A stretch of 64,000 nt of DNA from positions 168,897 to 232,896 of the forward strand of contig QNGE01000743.1 in assembly GCA_008508345.1 (NCBI GenBank). Reading direction: 5' to 3'. The translations under genes and the position numbers were made by a program. Source of the stretch: Paragonimus westermani. Lineage: Eukaryota > Platyhelminthes > Trematoda > Plagiorchiida > Troglotrematidae. The notes beneath the pieces are model-generated. The model saw nothing but the letters and a program-made list of their open reading frames with translations. It had not been told where the DNA came from and searched no databases. Shown in pieces: positions 35,870 through 47,903 of the stretch. The first letter of the stretch is position 1. Each line of letters begins with the position of its first letter.

Positions 35870-36350
35870 AGGCGTCCAACAAAACACAATCTTTATTGTC
35901 CAACACGCTGGTTATTATGCTACGCGTGCGCTCGCGTTTATGGGTCACCAGTGCGGACCACAACACCCCCGAGTTTCGCTCACACGTCGTTCGCACTTCT
36001 GCAAGGTTTTCGTGTGTCCGATGCCTCTCGTCAAGACGTTTTTCACCTGATGTTCCTCATCCGTTGAACCAATGTCGTTGGGCGATGGCTCGTCTGATCG
36101 CTCGTACTGCCCGTAATCCACCCACCATGTCGAGAAAGTCCCCCAGATGTTAGAATAATCGTGCCCCCGATCTGGTTATTCATTTTATTTTGCTTGCCAT
36201 GCCTCGCCCGTTGGTCCGATCCAGTTGAGCGATGGCTCATCCGGTCGCCCATGCTGTCCCCGACTCGCTCGCTGTGGGCTTTTAGACGTACCTTGCTGCA
36301 CCGTCGATGTATTCCGCCGAGAGCTGGAGCACCGGCACCTCCGGCTTGAA
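35870..36350 (-). mobile_element. GC-rich retroelement-like patch
   Basis: CpG-rich stretch with several overlapping open frames on both strands, unlike the surrounding intron. On the minus strand TTGGACAATAAAGATTGTG (around 35,890-35,910) gives a poly(A) signal in a setting like an LTR R region. A Ser/Arg-rich frame precedes it. It may be the 3' end of an LTR element, but no pol motif or paired LTR is seen. Confidence 0.35.
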
Positions 36351-36837
36351 ACACCACCACAATATGAATGCACAAACTGTGACTTACGGGATACTTACGT
36401 GATAAAATTAGTAGCTTCACCGACTAAATTCTTCTCAGAAATAACCAACTGCCTGATGTTTAACTACTTCCATGGGGAGCTGTACATTGTGCTGTAATAT
36501 CCCAACAACAAACATGTGGGACTGAAAACAAGAATACTTGCGAATCAAGCACATCCAACTGGGGCCAACCAGCATTATGGGTGACAGTGGTCCCGGTAAC
36601 AGTTTACGGACGTTTATGAAACTTTGGCATTTTTGTTCCTCGGAGTAGACAAGTTTCGCCCTATCATGAAGCAAACTATATTTTAATCGGATTATGCTTG
36701 TCTGAGTGTTGACACTGGCTCACTCTATCTTATAACAGTCTGAGCGGAAAGGGTCAAGGTCAAAAGTCCGTTTGCTATCGGGCATTTTGATATGTTGAGA
36801 TCACAGAAATCATTAATTTGCTGAGCAGTATTTTGAT

Positions 36838-37104
36838 TAATCCTGAGTAGTAGTCGGAGATTTCGGTTTTCATACAGATTGAAGATCACCCAAAATTGAT
36901 AACAACTGTCGCATTCCCACAGACTTTCCAGTCGGCTATTTCTCGAAAGAAGCACTAGACTCCAATTTCGCTCTCATTGGGGCCCGTCGACAGTGCATAT
37001 CTTTGCCACGGCTGGGATTAGAACTCCGGCCACGCTTTCATGAAACAACTGTGTTGACCATTGCTCAACTGACCTCACATCAGACATGAGTGAATCATCA
37101 TATC
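36838..37104 (-). mobile_element. SINE, reverse copy of a head-to-head pair
   Basis: From the tail (GAGTAGTAGTCGGAGATTTC) through CTCTCATTGGGGCCCGTCGA and the B box (GGGATTAGAACTCCGGCC) to the A-box region, ending where the forward copy starts. Confidence 0.8.
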
Positions 37105-37430
37105 TTCAGTTAACAGACAATAATTGTCTCCTCTCAGGGCGATCGGGTAACCTGATCATTACTCACAGGCGAAAATGGTTGACTGTTTGCATATGATAAT
37201 TCGTCGTACCCAGTGTGAGGTCAATAATGCACTGCTCAACACGATTGCCTAAAGGAAGCGTGACAGCTCTTATCTCGGCTTTGGTAAGGATATGCACTGA
37301 CGACGAGCTGTAATGAGAGTCTAGTGCTTCTTTTCGGATTGGAGAGTCTATGGGATTGCGACAGCTGCGATCAATGGTGAATGATGTTCAGTATATATGA
37401 AACCCAAAATCCCCTACTACTCATCAGTGT
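37105..37430 (+). mobile_element. SINE, forward copy of a head-to-head pair
   Basis: Starts AGTTAACAGACAATAATTGT, then the CTCTCAGGGCGATCGGGTAA block, tRNA-like part and tail to CTACTACTCATCAGT. It is inverted relative to its neighbours on both sides and could fold back on them. Confidence 0.8.
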
Positions 37431-37494
37431 TGGTGTGTACGTGAGTGGCATTGAACAACCAATTTAGTTGTCGATTTGATAGAATTGTTAGAAA

Positions 37495-37848
37495 TTACTG
37501 ATGAGTAGTCGGGGATTTAGTTTATTTTCAAGTTGACCATCACTCACATTTGATCGCAGTGTTCGCATTCAGATAAACTTTCCAGCCAGCCTCTTTCGAA
37601 AACAAGCGCTAGACTCGAGTTTCGCTCTCATTAGAGCTCGTCAGTAGTGCATATCTTTGCCACGGCCGCGATTTGAACTCCGGACATTCCAATCATGAGG
37701 CAACCGTGTTAACCACTGCGCCATTGACCTCACATTAGGCACGACCGAATTATCAAATCTGAACGCTCAACCACTCTCGCTTGTGAGCAATGATCAGGTT
37801 GCCCGATCGTCTCGAGAGGAGACACAGTTGCTGCCTGTTAATTGGAAT
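37495..37848 (-). mobile_element. tRNA-derived SINE, near full-length copy
   Basis: One of the best-preserved copies: ATTACTGATGAGTAGTCGGG at the tail, CTCATTAGAGCTCGTCAGTA, B box GCGATTTGAACTCC, A box (reverse of TGGCGCAGTGGTTAACACGG), and CGTCTCGAGAGGAGACACAG at the 5' side. Confidence 0.88.
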
Positions 37849-38575
37849 GGCCGTGTTGTTTTGTTTTCTTGCTACTCACACGTTTAGGGCTGACGTGATT
37901 GTGTGAAATGAATTCATCTGGTAATTTGTGTCATCTAACTATTCTAGTGAAATCGGTGTAAAAGTTGGATTTAAATTTGAGAAAGGTTCATTTTGGTATT
38001 TTCAGTTAACATGTTTCAATCAACTTGTTACACGGTCTCCGACGTTGGGAATGAGGGAGTGTGTTTTTGTGACCGAAGTGTTGGATGACACGAAGGCGAT
38101 CGGATCGACCGAGTCCGATGATACTCGGGATGAACTGAGGAAACGTTAACTTGTGTGAATCATCATGAAACAAATAACGAAATCCGTGGTGTTGACAAAT
38201 TAAAGGAGAATTGGAGAAACTTTCCAGCGTGCGCTTTCAGGTTCAGTAGCAAAACAAGACAGTGAAGGATTCAGAAGGAGAAAGGTAGAAACACGGAAGT
38301 ATGGCAGAAGTTTCTGGATAGTGCCGGGAAGTGACCAGGAAAGCGAAAGATTGACAGATAGCTAATCCGGTATGCACAGAAACAGGTTTGTTCTGTAGTC
38401 TCGCAAGACTTCAAACATTAGTTTTTTACCAGCAGGTAGATGATTCTAGGCGCATTGTCACAACTGACCCTACCACCCGTCTTCTGTGAGTGCTTATGAC
38501 AATTATTTAAACGATTCCTGTTCCGAGGAATTGCCTTTTTGAGCCAACACAAGTTAATCACTTGAAGTTACTCAC

Positions 38576-38973
38576 CTCTCAGTTCGCTTCCTGTTTGGGG
38601 TTGAACTTCGCTGCATGTCTTCACCACGTTCCGTCCACATGAATTCGGATGGTGTTGATCGATCCGTCAATTCAGAACATTGATACCTTCTACACATCTC
38701 CTGTAATTGAGCATGTATCGCGTTCAGTTCATGCTGTACCATGCAACGGTCTTGTTCAGCCGGCGTCATAGATTGTCCGCGATGAAGACTGTTCCTTCTA
38801 GGTGGAACCATCGGTGGAACCGAGTCAGATGGTGCAGTCACATTTATTTTATGTAGTGGTCCCTCATTGACAGCCCCATTGCTTTCTCTGGGTGGAGACA
38901 GATCTGTTTGGAGTAGGTCTAATGCAATGTTTTTCAAATTTCTCAATTGCCCACAAGTGTACTTCAGTTTTTC
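38576..38973 (-). CDS. Spectrin-repeat protein, linker-bearing exon at 38.6 kb (132 codons + 2 nt)
   Basis: The acceptor is CTGCATTTACAG and the donor CTGAGAG|GTGAGT. Phase is 0 in, 2 out. Three parts are seen: a helix (residues 1-25, KLKYTCGQLRNLKNIALDLL), a disordered-looking Pro/Ser/Asn/Arg-rich stretch (about residues 26-78, with PPMVPPRRNSLHRGQS), a second helix (about 79-105, QHELNAIHAQLQEMCRRYQC), then a Ser/Thr/Arg-rich tail. The rod is interrupted here by a flexible linker, like the hinges of dystrophin-type proteins. The RRNSL site has the look of a basophilic-kinase target, but this is inference. Confidence 0.85.
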
Positions 38974-41870
38974 CTGTAAATGCAGTTCAACAGATCAAGT
39001 TAAGAACAAGCATGAAATTTGTAGCGCCAACCACTGGGAAAAAATGTGTTAAATAAACATTTATAAAAAAACCTAGGTGTATCGAATTCCACCTAACCGA
39101 ATTTCATTCAAACCTTAATCGAAATAGTAATCATAATGTGGTACAGTTTGACACATATCTGTAGCGGTTGCCTTCTTGTAGAGTCGGAGAGTTTCAGTTA
39201 TTAACCATGGATTCTAATCACCTTTGATGCTTTCGTTTACCGAGTATATTACATCTAGTCAGCTCTTGTTTGGAAGTTAACAGTGGCTCACATACGCTAA
39301 CTCAATTAGACCGGTACTTCTGACAGCATGAAATGAGGGACGTTAACATACATTCTCATTTAGTCTGATATGCAATCTCCAATCGCTGAATGCTAACGCG
39401 ATTTGATAAGCTACCCAATTTAACGATCAAATCTCATCGTCAATCACAAGTGGTTATTGTATTCTCCAGCATGCATTCCATTCCACATCTTATCTAGCGC
39501 TTCATATAGTGACTCTGTTCGTTAATTACTGTATATTTTCTAAAATCAAACATGCAGATGACACTGAACACCCTATTTTATTTTCACTGTCCAGGTTACA
39601 AGTTTTTTTGTTACAAATCTCGAACGAGCAACAGTTCTACAGTCTGTCTATTAACACACTAAAGTTTATTCATGTTTTGTTTCAAAATTAGAAAATAATT
39701 CACATAATTATCATCCTAATATTTGCCTTCCCTTTTTGTAAACAATGAATCTTCACTTCACCCCTTTACAGTTACTTTGAGTGCCAATTTAACATGGTCA
39801 CGTGATGTTGATGAGGTTTAAACAGGAGTCAGGCGTTTAAAGTTGGCAATTTCATGTAACTTAATAAGTAGATACATCAATTCATGTGTGCTCCCCAAGA
39901 GGTACACTGTTTACTTATTGCTTTCTCGTGTTTATTAGTGGAGAATTTTATGGTTTCGTTGGATTCTCAATATATCTGTCAGGTCTTAACTGAATTTGTT
40001 GCTCCTCACGAGTTTAACACACATGCGAAAAACGCACAGATCGCATTGCATCTGACAATGTCTTCCTTTTCTACTGGAAATGTTTTCAAATACAATTCCG
40101 TATAGTTAATCAGATGCCTAATTATTTTGTCTGTAGCCGGTCTTGGTCATTTTCTGTCATTGTTCAGCTTTTAAACAAGCCCGGTTATTCCACTTCTGAA
40201 GTAGTCACAGACCAGAATCAATTTCTAGTACGGTCAATCTAGGTCGTTCAGCAAATCACCTGTGAATTTTACTAAATTTTATTGGACGGCACAAACCAGT
40301 TGAAATAGTTGTCTTTTCCTTAGTGACAATGTGAATGTCTACATAGCTAAAAGTGATTCTGTTGAGGTGCACAAAACACTGTTATATTGACTTAAGTCAT
40401 TGACGGGATGCTTGGGACGGTTGCTTGTGAAATCGTAGTGTTCTACAGGTTATCCTCTTTAAGGCCACTCACCACAAACGCAAGTGAGTTTCCAGTGCTG
40501 GTTGCTAAAGGTGAGAAGGCAATGTGAGCATCAGGCTTCCGTTGTGAGGTTAATTGATTTCCTTCTATAGGTGGTTGGTAGGAGTAAACATCAGCAAAGT
40601 TGCAAACGGCTGCCTCAATCTTTTGGTGCCATATCAGCACACTGCAAGCCGGTGGTTCGAACACACAAACCGTAAACGGTTACAAGTAGTACAAACAGCT
40701 ACCGTGAAACTACAAGGCCGTGGCAGTGGGGATTGCGGAAAGAACCATTATGTAACAACAGACGTGAGATAAGGCAGCTATTGACCTAGTTTCACGGTTA
40801 ACTGGAAACAGAAGAATCATAGACTCGTGTACCGGTGCTCCGTAGAAAAAAGTTGTCAGTCGACCAGCATCGGGCAACCCCTCGGAAGTGAACAATTAAC
40901 AAGCCTCGACACATCTTGTGAGTGAAGCTCACATTTAACTAACTCTTTCTCTCTCAGTGTTGACTATTCCTCAATCTTTAGACAGATTTTTGATCCAGGG
41001 TGTAATGACTTTAGTTTGAAGTTGACTTAAAAGTGCCTAATTTGACTGGTTTCGTTTTACTGGACAACACACTGGATGGGGGGTGGTTACAGCGGTCGGT
41101 CTATATTAATCGGATACATTCGTTTAGCGTGTACTGGATTGACTACGGTTGGAGATACTCGGCGATAGAGCGACCCATTCATGGTGAACAGAACGTTTTG
41201 GTGTTAGTCCGCAAGTCTCGGTAACCTTTGTTCACGTGACCTTTGATGAGTATTGGTCATTTACCGATTTCCCAGTCATCAATCTATCCTGTTCGTGACG
41301 TTCGCCCGTGCGCTTCATTCAGTTCAATCCCGCCCGGCAGGCTGATCCACAAATCTGGTAAGCGACTGTAGGGTGGGTTGATGAAACATAGTTTCACCGT
41401 ATGAACTCGAATGTAAGCGTCAAAGTGAATGACCAAATGACAGCATGGGCACTCCCAGAATGCAAAGTTTTGTTGTCACAACCCTTGGGCGAGATTCCAT
41501 CGATGGGTTGAGTGGATCTTCTCTCCCGAAAGAACGTTGACTCGTGCAGCTTAGTAAGGGTCATTCATGAGGAGGAATGAAAAATTTTAACAGCCCAAGT
41601 GACCAAAACTTATCAACGGTCAGGCACACTATGGTCATTATTGAGACGCCAACAGTAACACTGAATTGCTCGGTTTATTCAGCTTGTGCCTCACGGCAAA
41701 ACTAAATCGAACACACACCAGTTGAACAGCGCAAACTATCCTCTCTTTCTTCCCGATGCAAACCGTGAATTCAAAAAGAAAGATTTGAGGAGACTTCTTA
41801 ATAGAATTTGCCTGTCAGATTAATTAGACAACCATCATGGAAAATAATTGATATTGGTTGAACAACTTAC
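38974..41870 (-). other. Intron of the spectrin-repeat gene
   Basis: About 2.9 kb. No repeats or exons recognised. The helix reads continuously across the join of its flanking exons. Confidence 0.5.
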
Positions 41871-41997
41871 CTGTATTTCTACTTGTCTGTTGACTCCCAA
41901 ATTTTCTTCCAGTTGTTTAAGATCTAAAACGAGCCCTTTCAGATTTTTAAGCTGTGAGCCAAATGATTCCCAATGTTCCGCGCTCAGCTTCCACAGA
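41871..41997 (-). CDS. Spectrin-repeat protein, exon at 41.9 kb (42 codons + 1 nt)
   Basis: The acceptor is TTTACCTATAG and the donor ATACAG|GTAAGT. The exon starts with the one base that completes the codon split at 43.27 kb. It is almost pure heptad helix: LWKLSAEHWESFGSQLKNLK followed by a Leu-rich run ending in NRQVEIQ. Together with the previous exon it gives 115 residues, about the length of one repeat. The helix continues in frame into the 38.6 kb exon (EIQ|EKLKYTCGQLRNLK). Confidence 0.86.
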
Positions 41998-42367
41998 CTA
42001 TAGGTAAATGTGGGGAAAATGTTTTTGAACAAGTTGCTTACAGAAGTCCTTCAAATTCATACGCTAAAGAATTTGTCGTCGATGGAAGCATGATAGAGTA
42101 ATCTTATGGTCACTTCACATAATTTAAGAGAGCACGGATTAGATTATCAGCTATCACTCCTAGGCCGAGTTTAATTCTCATCCCCTTCTGTGTAGGAAGG
42201 CGTCTTGGGAGACAAAACTGTAAAAATGTCTAACTGATGCACGCTTAGACTTAAAAGCATCATGAAGCAATGATGTCAACTGCGTTTGGAAATTCTGGAG
42301 CAACCTATGGAAAATGGAGGAACTTATTCCTTAGCTTGATATGACATTTCTGTCTGCGGGAACTGGC

Positions 42368-42389
42368 ACACACACACATACACACACAG
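42368..42389 (+). repeat. (CA)n microsatellite
   Basis: CACACACACACATACACACA run inside an intron. Confidence 0.85.
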
Positions 42390-43267
42390 AAGTTGACTGA
42401 CCACCAGCGGAATGGCCAGTGAGACCAAAAGTCTTATGGCTAAAGCTCAGATGTAGACGCTACTTGTGACACTCGGTGCTTCTGTGAACGGTTGAACATG
42501 AAACGTATCTACTGTAACAATAATTCCATGAGGCTTGGTCAACTCGGACGTAATACATTCATAGATTGTTCGGATTCAACCACACGTACTAGGCAAAACG
42601 GTTGGTACATAGTGCTAAAATTGAGGGATTCCCAGACACATTTCTTCTACGGGACAAATTACTAGACTAGCTTCGTAAAAATACGCCACATTGGGCGTCA
42701 CACATGTGTACGAGTTCATCAGTTGCCCCGTCCAACGGAAACGAGAGTCAAACGAATGGTGTGAGTAAAATTGATCTCAAAGCCCACGTTTTTGGCAGGA
42801 CGCCACAAGTTTGATGATTGGATTCACGGAACTGTCATCTTCTGTTAAAAAACTTGTCGGACGTGCTAACCGTTGTGATGAATGGAACATGTAGCGGTTA
42901 TGCACTCCCAAATGATCGTCCGACTATTCTCCAAAGGTTTTGGATTTTCTGCCTATCCCTTCCTAGGTTTCTTTCACCACCTGTGATGCCGGTATTAAAC
43001 ACCAAAACAGTATAAAAAATGAAAACGGATAATGCTTACAAAACCACTATAGTTATCTTGTTCTTCGAGGTTGACCTGAAAACTGTATTCTTTGTACATG
43101 TTTTACAAACGTTCTATTGATCGCCTTTTGTGTAAGCATGAGTAATACAGCAAAACGGATGTACTATTACTCCCAGTTATCAGGTTTATTTTAATCAGAA
43201 TTACCAAGTGTTTTCTATAATATGCCCTATTATCAGCAAAAACTGAACAGTTGTTTTTTTAATATAC

Positions 43268-43485
43268 CTTCTTTTCTCTCTGAACTCCGCAGAATAGGTA
43301 TCTAACCGGTTCTTCTGTGTATCAAGAACAACTTTCAACCAGAGCAATTCTTCTGTGTTCAATTCGTTTGACTTTGTGATGTTAGTTTCTTTGGATTCCT
43401 CTCCATTCGTTTTTGTAAGTACGTTCAGAATTTCTGCCGCGTTTGACAAAAGTTGGTAGCAATCAATGAATCGACTCTCAATCCG
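43268..43485 (-). CDS. Spectrin-repeat protein, exon at 43.3 kb (72 codons + 2 nt)
   Basis: The acceptor is TTTGAAATTTAG and the donor GAAAAGAAG|GTATAT. It enters in phase 0 and leaves in phase 2. The two leftover bases (AG) pair with the first base (T) of the next exon to make a serine codon, which is good evidence that both are real. The peptide is helical (ESRFIDCYQLLSNAAEILNV; WLKVVLDTQKNRLDTYSAEF) with a charged Asn/Glu/Lys loop between. Confidence 0.82.
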
Positions 43486-45308
43486 CTAAATTTCAAATGA
43501 GGAAGCAGCGGATAGCAAATCGATATATGACATAACTTCAAAGGCGAGTAATTGGATTCAATAACGCAAATAAAATGAACGCATGGTTCGTGGAACTATT
43601 GCTTGAAAAATGGAATAGATTGACATGTCTGCTATAATTGCACGATGTGACATAGGAGATGACACATGTAGACATCACATTCAGTTCTATTCTTTGCTTA
43701 TGCTAGTTGTTAAGCCGTTGCTTGTTCCATTCCATCTTTTCTAATGACCCCCGCTGTTTCAATCTGTCACTTTTCACTCACAATATGCACTGATTTGAAA
43801 ACTACAGTGTATTTCACGAAAAGAATTTGTGGTACTATCATGAAATCCATAATGTGTTCCAACGAGAAACAAAACTGTATGATACATCTAGGTCAACTGA
43901 GAAAATTGTTAGATCACTGTGACAGATTTGTTACCATGAGAACCAAATTGGAACTAGATTCCAGGACCGAAATGCAAAAAGATGTCAGTGTTGATAATAA
44001 AACATTTGAAATAGAAAGTGTATTTTTGAAAAATGTTTACTGTGAACCATATTGTCAATAATATATCAGATGGAATATTATGCTGTTCAGTTAAAATTTA
44101 GGTGAAGCACATTTTTCGTTATTTTCGAGGTTTACAGTCACGGAATATCTGACAGTTTGATATGTCTGAGAACACTTCCATTCCTAGGAAGAAATACATG
44201 ACTTGATCGATACCAGGATCTACTGGAAATAACAGACAGTATGAATTGAAAAAGGATATTAGGTGCTTATCATATTGATTAAAACATCACCTGAATACAT
44301 ATAGGTATTGAGGAAGACAAACATGTGGATAGAACTTTCTGGTGCATTACACAGATATCGTAGCTGATCACGTCGTTCGGGCAGTTCACGAGCATGTAAA
44401 AAGTTCGATCTGTTATTCCTAATTGTGTCATCCGGTTCTTACTTAATTTGGATAGAACTACAGAATCACTGCTAGCTAGTCCCAAGGATCCAAAACAACA
44501 AGACTGTATTCAAGGGCTCATATGGGGTGGTTATGAGCTCATTTATACGAAGAGAGCAAAACGGACAACTGAATCCGCGCACTGTTAAGTACAACAGGCT
44601 CTCAAAGTTAGCTTCGGAAACTGAGAAAGAGCCCTGCCGTCATTCCGTTCCACCTGTCTCTGATTCACACTGTGTAAGATCCTTTCGAATGAATGATATG
44701 GACCTGAACTACGGAAGGGTGCGTTACTGTCTCTTCCTTTCTTTCTGTCCCCCTCGTTCTTCAAGCTCAGCAAACAAGTTTGAACCAGAGTGACAGGAAA
44801 TACTAGTCCGTCGGGTGGTTGTGACTGACCAGTGAAATCATTCACAAACATTTGTTATCTGTGATGACAGTCCTACCTCAAATCTACGACCGGCAAATAA
44901 GATCGATTTCTCCAGCGGTAATCCAATATGACGAAACCACAGTCAACCTTGTTTGACCTTCGTTTGTTTACTAACACGACGTCCATTGAAAAACGCTTCC
45001 TGAATACCGCCCCCCAGATGGTCTGCGTACGCATTGCAACTCGTTTGGAGCTAATTGCTATTTGGCAAACTGAATGCTGGGCACTTTAAACTAATTCGTA
45101 CCATAGTGAGTTCGGATGTTCGCTAAAAGTGGTTAGATTTATGACATTATAAATGCCCAATTTCATATTTCATTTCATTTCTTGAACAATAATATTCACG
45201 AATTTTCAATACGTTTGTGATACCCGGAATACAACAATGACTACAAAAATCCTTCACGATCAATAACTAGTTTACTCAGAGACACTCTGGTAGAAATGAA
45301 TTACTTAC

Positions 45309-45590
45309 CTCAAGAAGCGAGGACAAACCCTGTAGCTGACCATTGTTGCACAGATCTAAATTGGATTGTACCTCATTCAGATATCGTGCCACAGTTTGTA
45401 GAGTGAATTCATACTTTCCCAGCAAGTCCTCCTCAAATATCCAGTCGCCAACCGATCCGGCTGTGGCCTGATTTGTAATCGTGGCCCGTTTCAAACGACC
45501 GTGGTCGGCGGAAAGTTTCCAGCCGTACGTCTCCTCCAGTCGCTTGATTAGATTCACACATTTGGAACGCTGATTCTCCGTGGGTTTTTT
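45309..45590 (-). CDS. Spectrin-repeat protein, exon at 45.3 kb (94 aa)
   Basis: The acceptor is CTGCGAAACAG and the donor CTTGAG|GTAAGT. It is 94 codons, phase 0 to 0. The exon begins with a lysine/proline linker, then a helix (CVNLIKRLEETYGWKLSADH), a loop with Thr/Gly, and further helices (YEFTLQTVARYLNEVQSNLD; LQGLSSLLE). The final helix joins smoothly to the next exon (LLE|RIESRF). Confidence 0.85.
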
Positions 45591-46823
45591 CTGTTTCGCA
45601 GTTAGTAATGGTGTGCAAATTTGTGATTTTTTTCAAACAATAAGTCAAGTCTCTCAGTAGAAGGCAAGACTACTGTTTGGAACCTAAGCATTCATGGACG
45701 TCAATAAAAACAGCAGAATGCCTAACTACTGATGAGTAGTAAGGAATTCAGTGGACAATTTGAGGGTAGCACTACGATACGCGCGTGATATTGGGCATAC
45801 GGTGGAAGGTCTGCTAAATCAGGAGACTCAAACTGCAGAAAGGTTAGGCTTCAGGTATATACAAATCTGTGGTACCGTACGTTTCACTTCATGAGGTTTT
45901 TTAGTCCAAGTTAGTGGACATTTTCCAAACAACAATTGTTCTTAACAGCATGTTCACTTGGCGCGAGTTTTCCGGTTGACCAGGTTCGTAAATGACATAC
46001 GTCCCTGTCGGAACTGTTGTATGGATTCTGGATAATGTGGTTGTGGACCAAACATGCTAAACACTCTGTTATGACTTCTTCGAGGAATGATGATCACTGA
46101 ATATTCACACACAATCCTAATATGAGTGATATCTGAATGTGTGAGGAGTGTGCGGAATGTACCCATTATTAACATTGTCAAGCTTTCGAATGCCTGTTTT
46201 TATCATCAAGCAGTGAACCAAAAGTAGTGTGGAAATATGGAAATGGTCGAACTGGGCAACAGGAATTAGACTTGCACATACCTACACTCACGGATGAACG
46301 GCACTCTCACTATATTGCAGCAAGAGTAACTAACTTGAATGGGTCCGCTTGGTCTGATAATCTAACTGAACCGGTTACGTAGACGGGAACTGAGCTGTCA
46401 TCTTCTTTGAGTCTTGCTATTGTTATGTGTCACAGTTTCCAACTTCAAACGCTACTTGTCAAAACTCGGAACAGACCATGAAAATGTATTTTTGTGTAAA
46501 TAAGCAAAGCGTTATGTCAATCGATAACGTCAAAGAGCATTAATATGGTTATACATTTTACTGATAAGTTAACCAAAATCTGAGCAATACTGAAACAATT
46601 TCTGTGGGGACTTTACGCACATCTTAACACGCATATTGTTGATTTTCTCGAGGCTAGGTAATCCGAAACATGGCAACAGATATATTGGTGCTTTGTTCTC
46701 ATGTGTTGATAAGCAATGGCTGGACACACGTACACATACATGTATACAAAGTGTTTCTGGGACTTAGTAAGGAACAGAAAACCACTGTTTAGAGAAAGAA
46801 AAACATGATCAAATGAGACTCAC

Positions 46824-46928
46824 CATGTAATCAGAAATTGCTTGTTCCGATGCGGTCAGCTGTTGTTCCAACAAAGCCATGTGTTCTCCCCGGCGATCCA
46901 ATTTTTCGTTGGTCTCGTGCCATACAGT
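46824..46928 (-). CDS. Spectrin-repeat protein, exon at 46.8 kb (35 aa)
   Basis: The acceptor is CTTTCTTCCACAAG and the donor ATTACATG|GTGAGT, both strong. It is 35 codons, phase 0 to 0. The peptide is one continuous heptad helix starting TVWHETNEKLDRRGE and ending in LTASEQAISDYM. The Trp at residue 3 fits the conserved core tryptophan of a spectrin repeat. Too short to stand out as an open reading frame; recognised by splice borders and by the helix continuing from the 47.8 kb exon. Confidence 0.85.
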
Positions 46929-47795
46929 CTTGTGGAAGAAAGAGAGGGAACAAAAAATCGACTAGTTGGTAAAAAGAAGCACGAACCGCTAGCAACTCAA
47001 ACACAATAACATGCGACCTTCAGAATGAAACAACACGAAAATTATTACATATTAGTAAATGTTTGCAGCTCATAAAGGATGGTATTGTTTACTTTTGTGT
47101 TATATATTTAGCTCAGCTACGAAGAGAAGGAGGCGTATCGTCCTAAGATGCTCAACTGTTTAGTAGTAGTTACCTCTTATCAAGAAACCATGAAAGGACA
47201 GCGGACAATGGTAGCTCAACCAGAATATATCAGGATTCCGGTTAAACCTAGGTATCGTGTACAACAACTTGCAGGCAAACTTGCTTGGTCCCTGATCAGG
47301 GGTTTTGGAGAGGTAATATTGCAAAACAGTGCACAACCACAGCTGAAGTCCAAATACAATCCTTAACCTAAGATCGGATGGGTAATGAACTAACCAACAT
47401 ACCATATGATCGTTTGAATTTATACATTGTAAAATTGTATTTCATAAATAATGGTTTATCGATTATCACCTGTGGCATTCAGTTTATTTCGATGGAAATG
47501 CTTATTATGAATCGGAGCATTTTTTTTCGTGGAAAAGCAACAATGTCCCAAAGCAAATGGTGACTTTCAAAGAGCATTGAGAGCGCACCGAAACTCTACT
47601 TTATTGTGAATCAATGTTGCTCCGAAACAGCTTTCCACTACCGAAACACAAAAAATAACAACAATCCAGAAAATCATCTTTAAAAAGACCAACTTAAGTT
47701 CAAATACAACTGGCTGTAAAGGCAAACGTCAAATGGAATTATTAGGCAACTAGAGATTATTAATGTGCTAAACTGGTCAGCAGTTTGACACCAAC

Positions 47796-47903
47796 CTGCA
47801 AACTGAGCAAATCTTGCAATCGATTGGTGGTCCCATCGCCTCCCGCATTCACAATCAACTCTCGTAGTCGGTCGCCCAGATGCGTCCGTTGTTGTCGAAA
47901 GTA
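47796..47903 (-). CDS. Spectrin-repeat protein, exon at 47.8 kb (36 aa)
   Basis: Short exon in a frame different from the longer open frame overlapping it. The acceptor is TTTGTGTTTAG and the donor TTGCAG|GTTGGT, the latter weaker than usual but used at two other sites in this gene (GTTGAC and GTAACA also occur). It is 36 codons, phase 0 to 0. It reads as helix, loop, helix: RQQRTHLGDRLRELIVNAGG, then TNRLQDLLSLQ. This continues directly into the next exon's W-x-E-T-x-E-K-L helix, typical of spectrin helix C. Confidence 0.8.

Larger units (their letters stand above)
33235..38575 (-). other. Intron between split-codon exons of the spectrin-repeat gene
   Basis: About 5.3 kb. Exact phase match of the flanking exons argues that no coding exon lies within. 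It holds the SINE cluster at 34.2-34.9 and 36.8-37.8 kb and the GC-rich patch at 35.9 kb. Confidence 0.65.

Noticed and set aside
42021..42060. Microexon-like RMNLKDF between a good acceptor and GTAAGC on the minus strand
   Set aside because: Would fall between two exons whose split codon already matches, and in the required phase it contains a stop.
43744..44061. 105-codon plus-strand open frame with helical look
   Set aside because: Opposite strand to the gene, no recognised family, no clear splice sites; compatible with chance.
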